Assembly: GCA_937136415.1 (NCBI GenBank)
Contig: CAKZOK010000150.1
Location: 35,785-99,784 of the forward strand
DNA length: 64,000 bases
Direction: 5' to 3'
Source: an uncultured Cytophagales bacterium
GTDB lineage: Bacteria > Bacteroidota > Bacteroidia > Cytophagales > Bernardetiaceae
Shown: positions 47,481 to 56,866 of the stretch, piece after piece
How positions within the stretch are numbered: the first letter of the stretch is position 1
Layout of the letters: each line of letters starts with the position of its first letter
The notes under the pieces: generated by a model
What the model saw: the letters and a program-made list of their open reading frames with translations, nothing else
What the model was told of the DNA's origin: nothing
The model's database searches: none
Made by a program: the position numbers and the translations under genes

Positions 47481-47954
47481 TTATTTTTTCTTATATATTG
47501 TGACTGTCATGAGGCTAGTCGAAGTATCAATTAATTTTAAGGATTCTGGGCAGACATCTATATGATAATTTCTGCCAATATTTCCGTTTGCGTCTATCCA
47601 AACAGAATTAAAAGCTCCTAGCAGGGCATCATTCGAAATATCAATTCTGTATTGCCAAATATTGATTGCTTGTCCGTTTTCTAATTCTTCTACACTTTGC
47701 CCCAAATTGAAATTTAAAGACCTTGTTTTTCCTTCTGTTTGAGGGGTTGTTACAACTTCTCCACCTCTGCTTTGAGTACGAGACTCTACCCATTCCCAAC
47801 TGCTTTCAGAAAGAATGTTGTTTGCTTCTGCTAATTCTGTTACAGAGTTTTGACAGCTAATTAGAGGCTCTACACTGTCATCTTTATCTTCTTTACAAGA
47901 CATAAGAGAGAGAAATGTACAAAGTAATAATATAAAGTTGAATGATTTTTTCAT
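47481..47954 (-). CDS. Hypothetical lipoprotein
   Basis: A 157-residue lipoprotein with lipobox C20 (LMSC) followed by an acidic KEDKDDS spacer. It contains one extended beta-rich domain with WQYRIDISND and a C-terminal strand TSLMTVTIYKKK. No family recognised. The gene lies 170 bp downstream of the large metalloprotease gene with a terminator in between, so it is likely transcribed separately. Confidence 0.6.
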   Translation of the reverse strand: MKKSFNFILLLCTFLSLMSCKEDKDDSVEPLISCQNSVTELAEANNILSESSWEWVESRTQSRGGEVVTTPQTEGKTRSLNFNLGQSVEELENGQAINIWQYRIDISNDALLGAFNSVWIDANGNIGRNYHIDVCPESLKLIDTSTSLMTVTIYKKK

Positions 47955-48040
47955 TTTTTTGAGGGAAATAATTGGGAGGTTAAAATTAGATAAATGTAAT
48001 ATGTTTTATATTTCTAAATGAGCAAAAATTAGGTTATAAA

Positions 48041-48080
48041 AAAACATCTAGCAACTAGAATAAACTAGGCTAGATGTTTT
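48041..48080 (-). terminator. Terminator of the metalloprotease gene
   Basis: AAAACATCTAGC (48041-48052) pairs with GCTAGATGTTTT (48069-48080). On the minus strand it is followed by a T-run; it lies 47 bp past the stop codon at 48127. Confidence 0.7.
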
Positions 48081-48126
48081 ATTTTTTATTACAAAGATAA
48101 ATAATTTTGCTTATTTATTCATTTAT

Positions 48127-50649
48127 TTATTCTTTGATAAATTTTATTGTTTCTACTTCACGACCATTATTGATGCTCAAGATATACATTCCTTTAGGAA
48201 GTTTTGAAACATTGATAGCCGTTTCTTGAGAAGTAAGTGTTGTTGTGAGTACTTGTGCGCCTGTTACGCTATAAATAACTACATCAGAATCTACACTGAA
48301 GTATCCCAAACGAATATTTAATGTTTGGCTTACAGGATTAGGGAATGCAACAAAAGCAACATCACCATCTTTGTTTCCATCAACTCTAGCTACTTGTGGT
48401 CTATCATTGTGATAAGCTGTTGGAGAAGGGTTGATGCTATTTGCTGTACCAATTACTACTGTATAATCTTCAACTTCACCATAATCAAATGCTTCACAAG
48501 AAGTTGCATTTCCGTTGTATTTCATTGTTACACGCATACGAGTAGCACCTGTTGCAGCAGCCGAAGGGATTGTAAACGAACCACTTACAGAAGAGCTAGT
48601 TGTTTTTGCACGAGTATAAACATTTTCTCCAGCATCATTAAAATCACCATCTTGGTTATAATCTATCCATACATTGTATGCTTCATTATATGTACGACCA
48701 GACCATGTTGGTGTAATTGTGATTGTATAACCTGTTCCTTTTGTAAGTGTAGTAGAAAGGTTTGTAAAGTCTGCATATCCACCATTAGCACCTGAATTAT
48801 TGTTGATTGAACCAACTTGTACTCTCTGAATCCATTCGTCTGAAACACTATTTCCTTCAGAATCACAATAAGTAAGAACTGGAACAGAAGCAGAAGTTAC
48901 AAAAGCACTTGTAGAGTAAGCACTACTTGCACTTGCACAATTTGCACGCACTTGATATTCATATTGAGTAGAAGCTGCTGCACCTGTAAGGTTGATAGAG
49001 TTTGAAGTAGCATTTAATGTAGTCCAAGCACCACTTCCTGAACGTATTTGCAAATCATAAGAAACTGCGCTTGAAACAGAAGCCCAAGATAATGTAAATG
49101 TAGAGCTTGTTATAGCAGAAGAAGATAATCCAGAAGGAACACCACAAGGAGGAGTAGATACGCCTGTAATATTTACTGTATAATCTTCAACTTCACCATA
49201 AGGGAATGCTTCACAAGCAGTTTGTGCGCCATTATATTTCATAGAAACACGCATACGAGTAGCACCAGTTGTTGCACTTGAAGGAATATTGATTGTACCT
49301 GTACGAACAGCACTTGAAGTACTACCAGCATCATAAACTAATTCTCCAGCATCGTCAAAATCATTGTCTTTATTAAAATCAATCCATACTTTCCAGTATT
49401 CATTATATGTACTTCCTGCAAAACCAGGTGTAAGTGTAAGTGTATTAGAGCTTCCTTGTGCAAGGCTTACAGAAGTAGAAGTAAAATCAGCATATCCACC
49501 GTTAGCACCACTTGTTTTGTTTAAAGAACCAACTTTTACACCAGCAATCCATTCGTCAGCAACACTATTTCCTTTTGTAGCACAATAAGAAGAAGGAGTT
49601 GGGTTTCCACCACCAGTAGAGCTTGTTGCTAAATCAGAACGAAAACCTCCAGAAGCAAGAACAGCACGCATACGATTTTTCTGACCTGTTGTAAACATAT
49701 ACATACAAGCATCATTTACATAATCCATATAGTTCATAAACATATCACTTGAAAAACCTCCATTGCTAGAACAAGATTTTGAAGGATAAGAAGGACAACC
49801 ACCATTTGAAGCTGCTGCAATAGGCGTATCACTTACATAATCATCAGCACTACAAGCACCATCTCCCCAAATATGGCGAAGGTTCAACCAGTGACCTACT
49901 TCGTGAGTTGCAGTACGTCCTCCATTAAAAGGAGCTGATACATTTCCAGTGCTTCCAAAGGCAGTTGTACGAATTACTACACCATCAGTGTTTGCAGCAC
50001 CACTACCTGGAAATTGAGCATAACCTAATGTTCCACCACTCAAAACACATACCCATACATTTAAGTATTTTTTTGTGTCCCAAGCATCTTTACCTCCTTG
50101 AGAAGTAAATTTCATTTTTTCTATATCAGAGCTGTACCTAGGAGCTGCAAAAGAAGATTGGCTTGTTTGTGTACGAGTAACACCATTTGTAGGATTACCA
50201 TTTGGGTCTGTTGTTGCCAAAACAAATTCTATTTCCGAATCAGCAACTACACCAGCAAACTCTGAAGGAGTAAGTGTATAATCACTATTTGTTCTTCTAA
50301 AATCTTCATTCAATACATCAATTTGAGATTGAATTTGTGCTTGACTAATATTTAAGGCAGAAGTATTATAAAGTACATGTACTACAACAGGGATTGTATA
50401 AACAGTAGCTTCAGTACGTTGATTCTGTAAATTCTGAATATAGTTTTGCGTAAACGTTTCGATATTACGCATATTTTGTTTTGCTTCTGGGTTGATAGAG
50501 AGCAAACGTTCTAAGTTGTGGTCAGTATCACAAGTACGACCGTCTGGGTGGTCGTGAGAGTCTTGAGCGAATGATGTCGAACTTGCAAGCATTCCTATGC
50601 CAAGTCCTAAACTGAAAAGTGTACGTTTGATTGTTTTTGTAAAAGTCAT
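48127..50649 (-). CDS. Secreted M43-type zinc metalloprotease with T9SS tail
   Basis: An 840-residue exported enzyme. After a signal peptide (about 1-28), the metalloprotease domain has the zinc site [11 protein letters not shown] with H249, E250, H253 and H259, and a Met-turn in [12 protein letters not shown] near 310; this fits the M43 (ulilysin/pappalysin-like) family. A GEVED domain (about 385-490), a fibronectin type III domain (about 500-585) and a second GEVED domain (about 640-735) follow. The last 80 residues ([11 protein letters not shown]... KGMYILSI...IKFIKE pattern) are a type A T9SS sorting tail. The protein should be secreted and act outside the cell. Confidence 0.9.
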   Translation of the reverse strand: MTFTKTIKRTLFSLGLGIGMLASSTSFAQDSHDHPDGRTCDTDHNLERLLSINPEAKQNMRNIETFTQNYIQNLQNQRTEATVYTIPVVVHVLYNTSALNISQAQIQSQIDVLNEDFRRTNSDYTLTPSEFAGVVADSEIEFVLATTDPNGNPTNGVTRTQTSQSSFAAPRYSSDIEKMKFTSQGGKDAWDTKKYLNVWVCVLSGGTLGYAQFPGSGAANTDGVVIRTTAFGSTGNVSAPFNGGRTATHEVGHWLNLRHIWGDGACSADDYVSDTPIAAASNGGCPSYPSKSCSSNGGFSSDMFMNYMDYVNDACMYMFTTGQKNRMRAVLASGGFRSDLATSSTGGGNPTPSSYCATKGNSVADEWIAGVKVGSLNKTSGANGGYADFTSTSVSLAQGSSNTLTLTPGFAGSTYNEYWKVWIDFNKDNDFDDAGELVYDAGSTSSAVRTGTINIPSSATTGATRMRVSMKYNGAQTACEAFPYGEVEDYTVNITGVSTPPCGVPSGLSSSAITSSTFTLSWASVSSAVSYDLQIRSGSGAWTTLNATSNSINLTGAAASTQYEYQVRANCASASSAYSTSAFVTSASVPVLTYCDSEGNSVSDEWIQRVQVGSINNNSGANGGYADFTNLSTTLTKGTGYTITITPTWSGRTYNEAYNVWIDYNQDGDFNDAGENVYTRAKTTSSSVSGSFTIPSAAATGATRMRVTMKYNGNATSCEAFDYGEVEDYTVVIGTANSINPSPTAYHNDRPQVARVDGNKDGDVAFVAFPNPVSQTLNIRLGYFSVDSDVVIYSVTGAQVLTTTLTSQETAINVSKLPKGMYILSINNGREVETIKFIKE

Positions 50650-50751
50650 TTTGCTTTTGTAAAAATGTTAAAGGGGGAATAGAATTTTTAATGTTGAGTA
50701 CTCAAGAGTTGAGTTGAATCTTTAATTAAACCTTACTTTTAAAAGGTCTTG

Positions 50752-50783
50752 CAAACATACAACGCATTTATTGGAAAAACAAA
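50752..50783 (-). promoter_or_regulatory. Promoter for the metalloprotease gene
   Basis: On the minus strand TTTG (50780-50783) and TATGTTTG (50752-50759) are 20 bp apart, an excellent match to the Bacteroidota pattern. Leader is about 95 nt to the start at 50649. Confidence 0.65.
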
Positions 50784-51163
50784 ATTTTGATAAAACCTTA
50801 TTTGGCAATATAAAGTCATGTTGAGTGGTTTTAAAAAGAATTTTTTGAAAGTGTTTGTGTGTATTTGTGATATAATATTCTGTTGTTTGTTTGTTTTTTA
50901 TAGGTATTCCAAATAATATTTTATATTGAATGGTGTTGATTTTGCCAAAAAAAATTTGTTTTTTTTGAAAAAAAGCAAAATATTTTGTTTTTGCACTATG
51001 AAATAATGCTGTTATTTTGCGAATTTGCTACAAAAATTACTCGTAAATGCAACCTTGTTGCAAATAAAACAAACTAAAAACACAACTTTTTTGAGTTAAT
51101 ACCGTAAAATAATCTTTACAAATGATTGCTTTTGATAACATCAAATTTGCAATAAAGAATAAT
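50784..51163. other. AT-rich intergenic sequence upstream of the metalloprotease
   Basis: About 380 bp between the metalloprotease promoter and the hairpin after the RNase D gene. It has several T- and A-runs and TTTTGC-type motifs, but no gene, perfect repeat or RNA was seen. Confidence 0.35.
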
Positions 51164-51213
51164 AAAAAAAGCCATTGAACAGATAATTAATTTACCGTCA
51201 ATGACTTTTTTTT
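51164..51213 (-). terminator. Probable terminator of the RNase D gene
   Basis: AAAAAGCCATTGAAC and GTCAATGACTTTTT pair with one or two mismatches across a 16-base loop. On the minus strand a T-run follows. It lies 54 bp past the stop codon at 51267. Confidence 0.5.
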
Positions 51214-51266
51214 AGGTCAATTTGTAGTTTATATAGTAGGATAAATAAAATTAGAGTTTTTACTCT

Positions 51267-52559
51267 CTATTTTTTTAAAGAGCCTTTTAATATATCCATA
51301 TTCCATTCCTTTGTAGTTGCAATTTCTTCCAAAATTTTCATTTTCCAAGAATTGGTAACACTTTCTATTCCATTCCACAATACATCATTTTTATTTTTAT
51401 TAGAAAGAATAAGAGATTGAATATTCAATCCATTATAATTTGTAAGTGCTTCACGCAGATTGCTGAACATAATTTCTCTTTGATGTAATGCTCTTTGATG
51501 TTGTTTTTTTTCTTGATAATATTCTTCTTTTTTTTCTGCTTTTCGGTCTAATTCTTCAAAAAATTGATTTTTTCTATTAGATAAATCTAATTTTGAAAGC
51601 TCAAAAAATTCGTTTGCACGTTTTTTGAAATGATGTGAAGAACCACGCAAATTTTGCCAATCTTGCAGTTTTTGAGGTGGTTTTACGACAAGTTCTGCCA
51701 AATGATTGTTTGAAATAATTCTATAATGAGGACGATTTACACTTTTAGCTATTTGATTGCGAAGATTCCAATAGATAGCAAAACGAACAGTGTTTTCTTC
51801 TGGAAATTTGTATTTAATAGCCGATTTTAGAGCTGTAATGATATTTTTATCTTCCAAATTAGTTTTACTAGTAGCACTTTCTATTCCAATTTCTTCTAAT
51901 TTTTGTCTTTCTTCATTATACCAATCCCATCTATTTAGTTCTTGAAGTTCTTTTTTAAGAATTTCGAAAAGTTCAAACAAATAAACTACATCAGTAGCTG
52001 CATAAATAAGTTGTGATTTTGAAAGAGGACGCTTTGCCCAATCCGAAACTTGCTCTTGTTTTTCTAATTCAATATTTAGTTTTTCTTCTACCAAATTTTG
52101 CAGACCAATATCATTACTAGACTTCAACAAAAAACGATACATTAGAGCTGTATCTTGAATGCTTTTGATAGCGCATTCACAAACATCACCCACAACAATC
52201 AAATCAGAAGAACAGCTATGAAAGATTTTTTCAATATTTGGGTTTTCCAAAATCTGTAATAAAGGTTTTATATTTCCTTCTAGTTTTACGGTATCAATCA
52301 AATAAATTTTGTCTTTATCGTAAATCTGAACCAAACAGAGATGCCTTCCATAATAATTATTATTATCATCAAATTCGGTATCGATAGCAATTTGAGAAGA
52401 TTTTTGCCATTTTTGCGCTGCTTTTTCTAGTTCTTCGAAGGTTTTGATATAAATTGGCTTCGGAATTTTGGGAGCAATTTTGTCTGCACCTAATTGTTTG
52501 AGTTGTGAAGCACTTAATAAATCACCTAAAGAGTTGGTTGAATTTGATTTTTTGGACAT
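51267..52559 (-). CDS. rnd: Ribonuclease D-family 3'-5' exonuclease
   Basis: A 430-residue DEDDy exonuclease. The catalytic residues are all seen: D60 and E62 in AIDTEF, D119 in FHSCSSDL, Y186 and D190 in YAATDVVYL. An HRDC-like helical region follows at about 215-300. RNase D trims tRNA and other small RNA 3' ends in the cytoplasm. The frame extends upstream to a TTG at 52616, but those residues come from a palindromic repeat, so the ATG at 52559 is better. The DnaJ-family gene upstream is on the same strand. Confidence 0.88.
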   Translation of the reverse strand: MSKKSNSTNSLGDLLSASQLKQLGADKIAPKIPKPIYIKTFEELEKAAQKWQKSSQIAIDTEFDDNNNYYGRHLCLVQIYDKDKIYLIDTVKLEGNIKPLLQILENPNIEKIFHSCSSDLIVVGDVCECAIKSIQDTALMYRFLLKSSNDIGLQNLVEEKLNIELEKQEQVSDWAKRPLSKSQLIYAATDVVYLFELFEILKKELQELNRWDWYNEERQKLEEIGIESATSKTNLEDKNIITALKSAIKYKFPEENTVRFAIYWNLRNQIAKSVNRPHYRIISNNHLAELVVKPPQKLQDWQNLRGSSHHFKKRANEFFELSKLDLSNRKNQFFEELDRKAEKKEEYYQEKKQHQRALHQREIMFSNLREALTNYNGLNIQSLILSNKNKNDVLWNGIESVTNSWKMKILEEIATTKEWNMDILKGSLKK

Positions 52560-52573
52560 TTTATATAAAAAAG

Positions 52574-52683
52574 GTCGCTTATGAGGACACAAGCAACGGT
52601 ATTTTTTGATTTTCAACTAAATAATATTTTCTATTTCTAAAATAGAAATTAAACTTGCTGTTGTTCGTGTCCTCACGAACGAC
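52574..52683. repeat. Inverted pair of palindromic repeats
   Basis: GTCGCTTATGAGGACACAAGCAAC (52574-52597) and, in opposite orientation, GTTGTTCGTGTCCTCACGAACGAC (52660-52683) match at 19 of 24 positions; each also folds on itself around AGGA/TCCT. Between them is a hairpin TTCTATTT-CT-AAAATAGAA (near 52629-52648). It fills the gap between the DnaJ and RNase D genes. Confidence 0.5.
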
Positions 52684-52699
52684 TTTTACTTTCTTGCTG

Positions 52700-53584
52700 C
52701 TATAACTTTGATAGTTGTTGGAAAAGTTCTTTTTCTTTTTGTGATAATTTGGTAGGGAGTTGTACCTCAATTTTGATATACAAATCACCAAATTTATTGG
52801 TTTGATTATAAATTGGCATTCCTTTTCCTTTTATACGAAATACTTTTCCATTGGCAGTTTCGGGAGCAATAGGAAACAAAATTTTTCCTTTCATTGTCGG
52901 AACAGAAATTTTGCCACCAAGCATTGCCTCATATAAAGAAACTTTTGCATTTACATGCAAATCATCATTTTCTCGTGTAAAATTTTTATTTTCATCTATT
53001 TCTACTAAAACTACAATATCTTCATTTTTTTCTCCTTTTGCTCCTAATTTTAGTTTTTGCTCATTTGCGATTCCTTCTTTTAGTTTTAGGCGAATACGGT
53101 TTTTATCGACAGTAATGACTCGTGTAGTTCCTGTATAGGCTTCTTCTAAAGAAATAGTGGTTTTGATTTCTTTTGTTTTGGGTTTTCTGTTTATTCCTGC
53201 TGCTTCTGTTTTGGTTTTGAAAATGGTTTCTTTTCCCAAATCTACAACATTTTTGAAAGCATCGCTCATGCGTTCTCTTGTAAAAAGGTCTTTAAATTCA
53301 AAGTCTTTTTCTTGTGTTTTTTGATAGGCACTTTTTGCTTTATCAGCAACTTTACTATAACTCCCCCAGTTTTTGCCCATTAGGTCATATTGCGCTCTTT
53401 TGACAGAATCGCTCAAAATATCATGTGCTTCATTGAGGTCTTTAAATCTTTTTTCGGCTAAAATATCATTTGGGTTACGGTCTGGGTGATATTTTTTGGC
53501 AAGCTCTCTATAATTTTTCTTAATTTCTTCTTGACTTGCATTTTTGCGAAGACCAAGAACTTTATAATAATCTTTGTATTGCAT
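52700..53584 (-). CDS. DnaJ-family co-chaperone lacking a zinc finger (CbpA-like)
   Basis: A 294-residue Hsp40. The J domain (about 1-70) has the essential HPD at 33-35 that stimulates DnaK ATPase. There is no cysteine-rich zinc finger. The C-terminal substrate-binding domains (about 125-290) have [32 protein letters not shown] and GKGMP segments typical of CbpA-type proteins. The middle part (about 75-125) is a linker richer in Lys/Ala than usual. It precedes the RNase D gene and follows the BatC-like gene on the same strand. Confidence 0.92.
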   Translation of the reverse strand: MQYKDYYKVLGLRKNASQEEIKKNYRELAKKYHPDRNPNDILAEKRFKDLNEAHDILSDSVKRAQYDLMGKNWGSYSKVADKAKSAYQKTQEKDFEFKDLFTRERMSDAFKNVVDLGKETIFKTKTEAAGINRKPKTKEIKTTISLEEAYTGTTRVITVDKNRIRLKLKEGIANEQKLKLGAKGEKNEDIVVLVEIDENKNFTRENDDLHVNAKVSLYEAMLGGKISVPTMKGKILFPIAPETANGKVFRIKGKGMPIYNQTNKFGDLYIKIEVQLPTKLSQKEKELFQQLSKL

Positions 53585-53650
53585 GGTTATTTTTGTGTCG
53601 CTTTTTATTTATCTACAACTGACGAGAGCTTGAAAGCTATCGGATATGTT

Positions 53651-54481
53651 TTACCAATCTGGTTTCCCTGTTTTACGAGGTTTCTTGCCTTTGCGTTGCT
53701 GTTGTTGTAAATATTGTGCTTCATTTTGCCTCATGGCATCTAAAATTTGCTCGGCTTTTTCTTTCGAAATATCCATATCTTTCAATTTATCAGCAGCCGA
53801 TTGTTGTTGTTGTGCTTGTTTTTGAGCATCTTGTTCTTCTTTGCTTTGGTCTTGTTCTTTATTTTCTTGTCCTTCTTCTCCTTCTTGATTTTCTTCACTT
53901 TTTTGTTGGTCTTCTTCTTTTTGTTCTTGCTCTTCTTTTTGTTTTTCGTCTTCGCTTTTGTCTTTTTGCTCTTGTTCCTGTTTTTGTATTTCAATTTCTA
54001 AAAGACGTTTTAAGAGTTCATAATCAAAACGTGCTTCTTGATTATGTTGGTCTGCACGAAGTGAATTTTTGAAATTTACTAAAGCATCTTCATAAATTTT
54101 CTTTTTATCTTTTGGTTTTGTTTTTTTCGAACCTGCACGTTTTGCTTTCAGAATACCTACTTGAAGGTTTGCGATGCTTCTTACTTTATCATTTTTGCTA
54201 TTTACAGCCTGTGAATAATAAGTTAGAGCCGAAGAAATGGCAGAAGTATCTTGTTGTTCAAAATAAGCATGCGCCAAATTGAGAGTAACTGTTGGCTCTT
54301 CTAATTTCCAAACATTATTCATATAAAGAAGTTCGGAAACAGCTTCTTTATAATTTTTTTCTTGATATAAATTTGTTGCTTTTTTCTTTGCGCTATTAGT
54401 TTGGAAAATATACACAGGATTCCACCACTGCTGACCGAGCGAAAGGGTTAAAAAAGCAAGAAATAAAACAAGTTTTTGCAT
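53651..54481 (-). CDS. TPR protein, BatC-like
   Basis: A 276-residue protein with an N-terminal hydrophobic signal (about 1-20) and TPR helices at about 30-160, including ALTYYSQAVNSKNDKVRS. A highly charged Glu/Gln/Lys/Asp stretch occupies about 165-235, then a conserved end KDMDISKEKAEQILDAMRQ-NE with a basic tail, as seen in BatC (aerotolerance operon) proteins of Bacteroidota. The DnaJ gene begins 66 bp downstream. The BatE-like gene is 10 kb away. Confidence 0.65.
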   Translation of the reverse strand: MQKLVLFLAFLTLSLGQQWWNPVYIFQTNSAKKKATNLYQEKNYKEAVSELLYMNNVWKLEEPTVTLNLAHAYFEQQDTSAISSALTYYSQAVNSKNDKVRSIANLQVGILKAKRAGSKKTKPKDKKKIYEDALVNFKNSLRADQHNQEARFDYELLKRLLEIEIQKQEQEQKDKSEDEKQKEEQEQKEEDQQKSEENQEGEEGQENKEQDQSKEEQDAQKQAQQQQSAADKLKDMDISKEKAEQILDAMRQNEAQYLQQQQRKGKKPRKTGKPDW

Positions 54482-54579
54482 AATCTTTTGATTAAATTAA
54501 ATACTATCAAGATTTTTTGTATTTCAATTTTTCTATAAGACAGAATTTATTAAATCCTATCTTATAGAAAAATAATGCC

Positions 54580-54612
54580 TTTGTTTGTATTGACACCATC
54601 AATACAAACAAA
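54580..54612 (-). terminator. Hairpin after pdhA
   Basis: A perfect 14-bp inverted repeat (54580-54593 against 54599-54612) lies 28 bp past the pdhA stop codon. No strong T-run follows on the minus strand. A second stem near 54522-54573 (CTATAAG/CTTATAG core) is next to it. Confidence 0.45.
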
Positions 54613-54639
54613 TAACCTTACTCTAAACAATCACTATAA

Positions 54640-55734
54640 TTAATCCATAATAAAAGGATAATCTTCTTGTTTGTAAATATCTTTGAATGCCTCCGAAGCA
54701 TCTGGAAAGTCAGATTCTTCTGCAAACTTAACAGAGGCTTCTACTTTTTCTTTGATGCCAGCATCAATTTTGTCCAAATCTTCTTGAGAAGCATATTTTT
54801 TCTTCAAAATAACGTCTTTTACTTGTTCGATAGGGTCTTTTTTACGATAAGTATTTACTTCTTCACGAGTACGATATTTTGCTGGGTCAGACATAGAGTG
54901 TCCTTTATAACGATACGTTCTAAACTCCAAAAGGGTTGGTCCTTCTCCACTTCTTGCACGGTCGGCTGCTCTTGCAACTGCTTCATGGACAGCTTCGACG
55001 CTCATTGCATCTACACCTTCTGAAGGCATATCATATGATTCTCCAAGTGTCGATAAATCAATTACATTTGAGGTTCTGCTGACAGAAGTTCCCATGGCAT
55101 AGCCATTATTTTCAATCACAAAAATAACAGGAATTTTCCAAAGCATTGCCATATTAAAAGCCTCATGTATTGCTCCTTGACGAACTGCGCCATCGCCCAT
55201 ATAACAAATGCAAAGATTGCCTGTTTCGTTGTATTTTTCTGCAAAACCAATACCTGCACCCATGGGAACTTGCGCCCCAACGATTCCGTGTCCACCCATA
55301 AAATTAACTTCTTTGTCGAACATGTGCATTGAGCCACCTTTTCCTTTCGAGCAACCTGTTTCTTTGCCATAAAGCTCTGCCATTACTGCATTTGGAGAAG
55401 TTCCTAAGCCGAGAGGGTGAGCGTGGTCACGGTAAGCTGTTATCCATTTATCGTCTTTTGTGAGTGCCGAAACTGCGCCAGCTACACAGGCTTCTTGTCC
55501 GATGTAGAGATGACAAAATCCTCTAATTTTTTGTTGTCCGTAAAGCTGCCCTGCTTTTTCTTCGAATTTACGCATGAGTTGCATATCTTCGTACCATTTC
55601 ATATATGTTTCTTTCGAAAAAGAAGTCTTTTTTGTGGTTGTTTTTTTTGCCGTTGATTTGGCTGCAGTCTTTCGAACTGGTTTTTTAGTAGTTGTTTTTG
55701 CTGCTGTTTTGGCTGTATTTTTTGCGTCGCTCAT
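54640..55734 (-). CDS. pdhA: Pyruvate dehydrogenase E1 alpha subunit
   Basis: A 364-residue thiamine-pyrophosphate enzyme subunit that decarboxylates pyruvate in the pyruvate dehydrogenase complex. The core begins at about residue 44 (YMKWYEDMQLMRKFEEKAG). It has the GHGIVGAQVPMGAGI segment, the TPP motif GDGAVRQGAIHEAFNMA...IENNGYAMG and the phosphorylation-type loop TYRYKGHSMSDP. Unusually, residues 2-40 are a Lys/Thr/Ala-rich tail with repeats of KTTTKK and TAAK, not part of the family. pdhB and pdhC are not adjacent. Confidence 0.93.
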   Translation of the reverse strand: MSDAKNTAKTAAKTTTKKPVRKTAAKSTAKKTTTKKTSFSKETYMKWYEDMQLMRKFEEKAGQLYGQQKIRGFCHLYIGQEACVAGAVSALTKDDKWITAYRDHAHPLGLGTSPNAVMAELYGKETGCSKGKGGSMHMFDKEVNFMGGHGIVGAQVPMGAGIGFAEKYNETGNLCICYMGDGAVRQGAIHEAFNMAMLWKIPVIFVIENNGYAMGTSVSRTSNVIDLSTLGESYDMPSEGVDAMSVEAVHEAVARAADRARSGEGPTLLEFRTYRYKGHSMSDPAKYRTREEVNTYRKKDPIEQVKDVILKKKYASQEDLDKIDAGIKEKVEASVKFAEESDFPDASEAFKDIYKQEDYPFIMD

Positions 55735-55910
55735 AATTATAAATTTATATAGAAGTTGGCGTTTGTGCTTTTTTGTGTCTATTTAGAATGATTTTCTAAA
55801 AGCTAATTGAAAATAGAACGAAATTTCATTATGATTTTAAAATAGATTTTATAGTAAGGCAAGTTACCAATTTTTTAAGAAAAACGGTAATTTCATTTTG
55901 AGAGAATCAT

Positions 55911-56429
55911 TTATTTAATAATTTTTCCATCTACAAAGCCTTGAATATCTTTAGCTAGTTTTTGGTTCTTGTTTAAAAAAATCAAATAATTTATCAAAAA
56001 TCCAAAACTAAAAAAGATAGGAAGAAAAATAAAATAGCCAATAGAATCATAATAATCATTTAAAATAGAAAAAAAAGCAGGCAAACATGCTATGCTTACT
56101 AACATAACAAATAAAACAATTCCTGTTTTGAAATTGTGATGTGGTAGGATAGTTATTTCGACAAGCGTTTCCATTGGATTATCTTTATTCTCTGAAATTA
56201 CTCCGTATGCTGTTGGTGGGTGGTCTTTGCTTGTTGTTGAATGCCTGCCAATTTCAAAGTTTTTTTCTTCAATTTTGCCATGATAACTCAAAGGAACAGT
56301 ATCAAACATTGATTTTTTTTGAGGCTTGGGACTAATTTTGCTTTCTAATCTTTGAGCTACTTTTTGAGGCGAAAGGGAAGTTTGATAAACCACTTTTTGG
56401 GTTAAGTATAAATAATCTAAGAAATTCAT
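55911..56429 (-). CDS. Hypothetical membrane protein
   Basis: A 172-residue protein with two adjacent membrane segments at about 103-120 and 130-152 (GIVLFVMLVSIACLPAFFSIL and YFIFLPIFFSFGFLINYLIF). The soluble first half contains YHGKIEEKNFEIGRHSTTSKD. No family recognised. It is separated from the next upstream minus-strand gene, fbaB, by the family B2 element and a repeat. Confidence 0.55.
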   Translation of the reverse strand: MNFLDYLYLTQKVVYQTSLSPQKVAQRLESKISPKPQKKSMFDTVPLSYHGKIEEKNFEIGRHSTTSKDHPPTAYGVISENKDNPMETLVEITILPHHNFKTGIVLFVMLVSIACLPAFFSILNDYYDSIGYFIFLPIFFSFGFLINYLIFLNKNQKLAKDIQGFVDGKIIK

Positions 56430-56572
56430 AATTGGAATTAGTTTTGACAGTGCAGAAAATTATTTCAAGTTTTAGAACCTAAGTTAGAAAATAACCCATT
56501 CAATATAAAATTTTAAAAACAAATAACCTATCTATTTCAAGAAGAGAAATAAATAGGTTTTGTATTATTAGT

Positions 56573-56754
56573 AAGGCATGTTCATAAAAACTTTGTCAGC
56601 AGTTGTGAGATAATCCGAAACAATTCTGACAATAGTTTAACACAAAAGCACTTATTTTCCCAACTATTGACAGCCTTATGAAAGGACTGTCAAAGTCAAA
56701 AAATACTATACCCCAAAGGAGCAGCATAGCTAATTTTTTTTATGAACATGCCTT
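56573..56754. repeat. MITE-like element, family B2, complete copy
   Basis: An 18-bp perfect terminal inverted repeat (AAGGCATGTTCATAAAAA at 56573-56590 against 56737-56754) bounds 182 bp with no real ORF. Inside are AAGGCTGTCAATAGTTGG and CTATGCTGCTCCTTTGG (reverse strand), shared with the truncated copy at 37642-37780. A 2-bp GT at each flank may or may not be a target duplication. Confidence 0.7.
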
Positions 56755-56763
56755 GTTATATTT

Positions 56764-56833
56764 TATAAATAAGGAGTATGAATTAAACAAACTGCTACTT
56801 TTTTATTTTAACTATTTGATAATCAGTAATTTG
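56764..56833. repeat. Dispersed intergenic repeat, family F (reverse copy)
   Basis: Contains ATAAGGAGTATGAATTAAAC and GATAATCAGTAATTTGTG; in reverse it resembles 62763-62862. It lies immediately after the family B2 element. Confidence 0.45.
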
Positions 56834-56866
56834 TGTTTGTGTTCATTCCTGCTAGAAATTCAAAAA

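Noticed and set aside
52560..52616. TTG-initiated extension of RNase D
   Set aside because: It would be encoded by the palindromic repeat at 52574-52597. The ATG at 52559 is in a normal position.
53716..54072. 118-residue hydrophobic ORF on the plus strand
   Set aside because: It is the antisense reading of the Glu/Gln/Lys-rich BatC-like gene; the hydrophobic Leu/Phe composition arises from reading that gene backwards.
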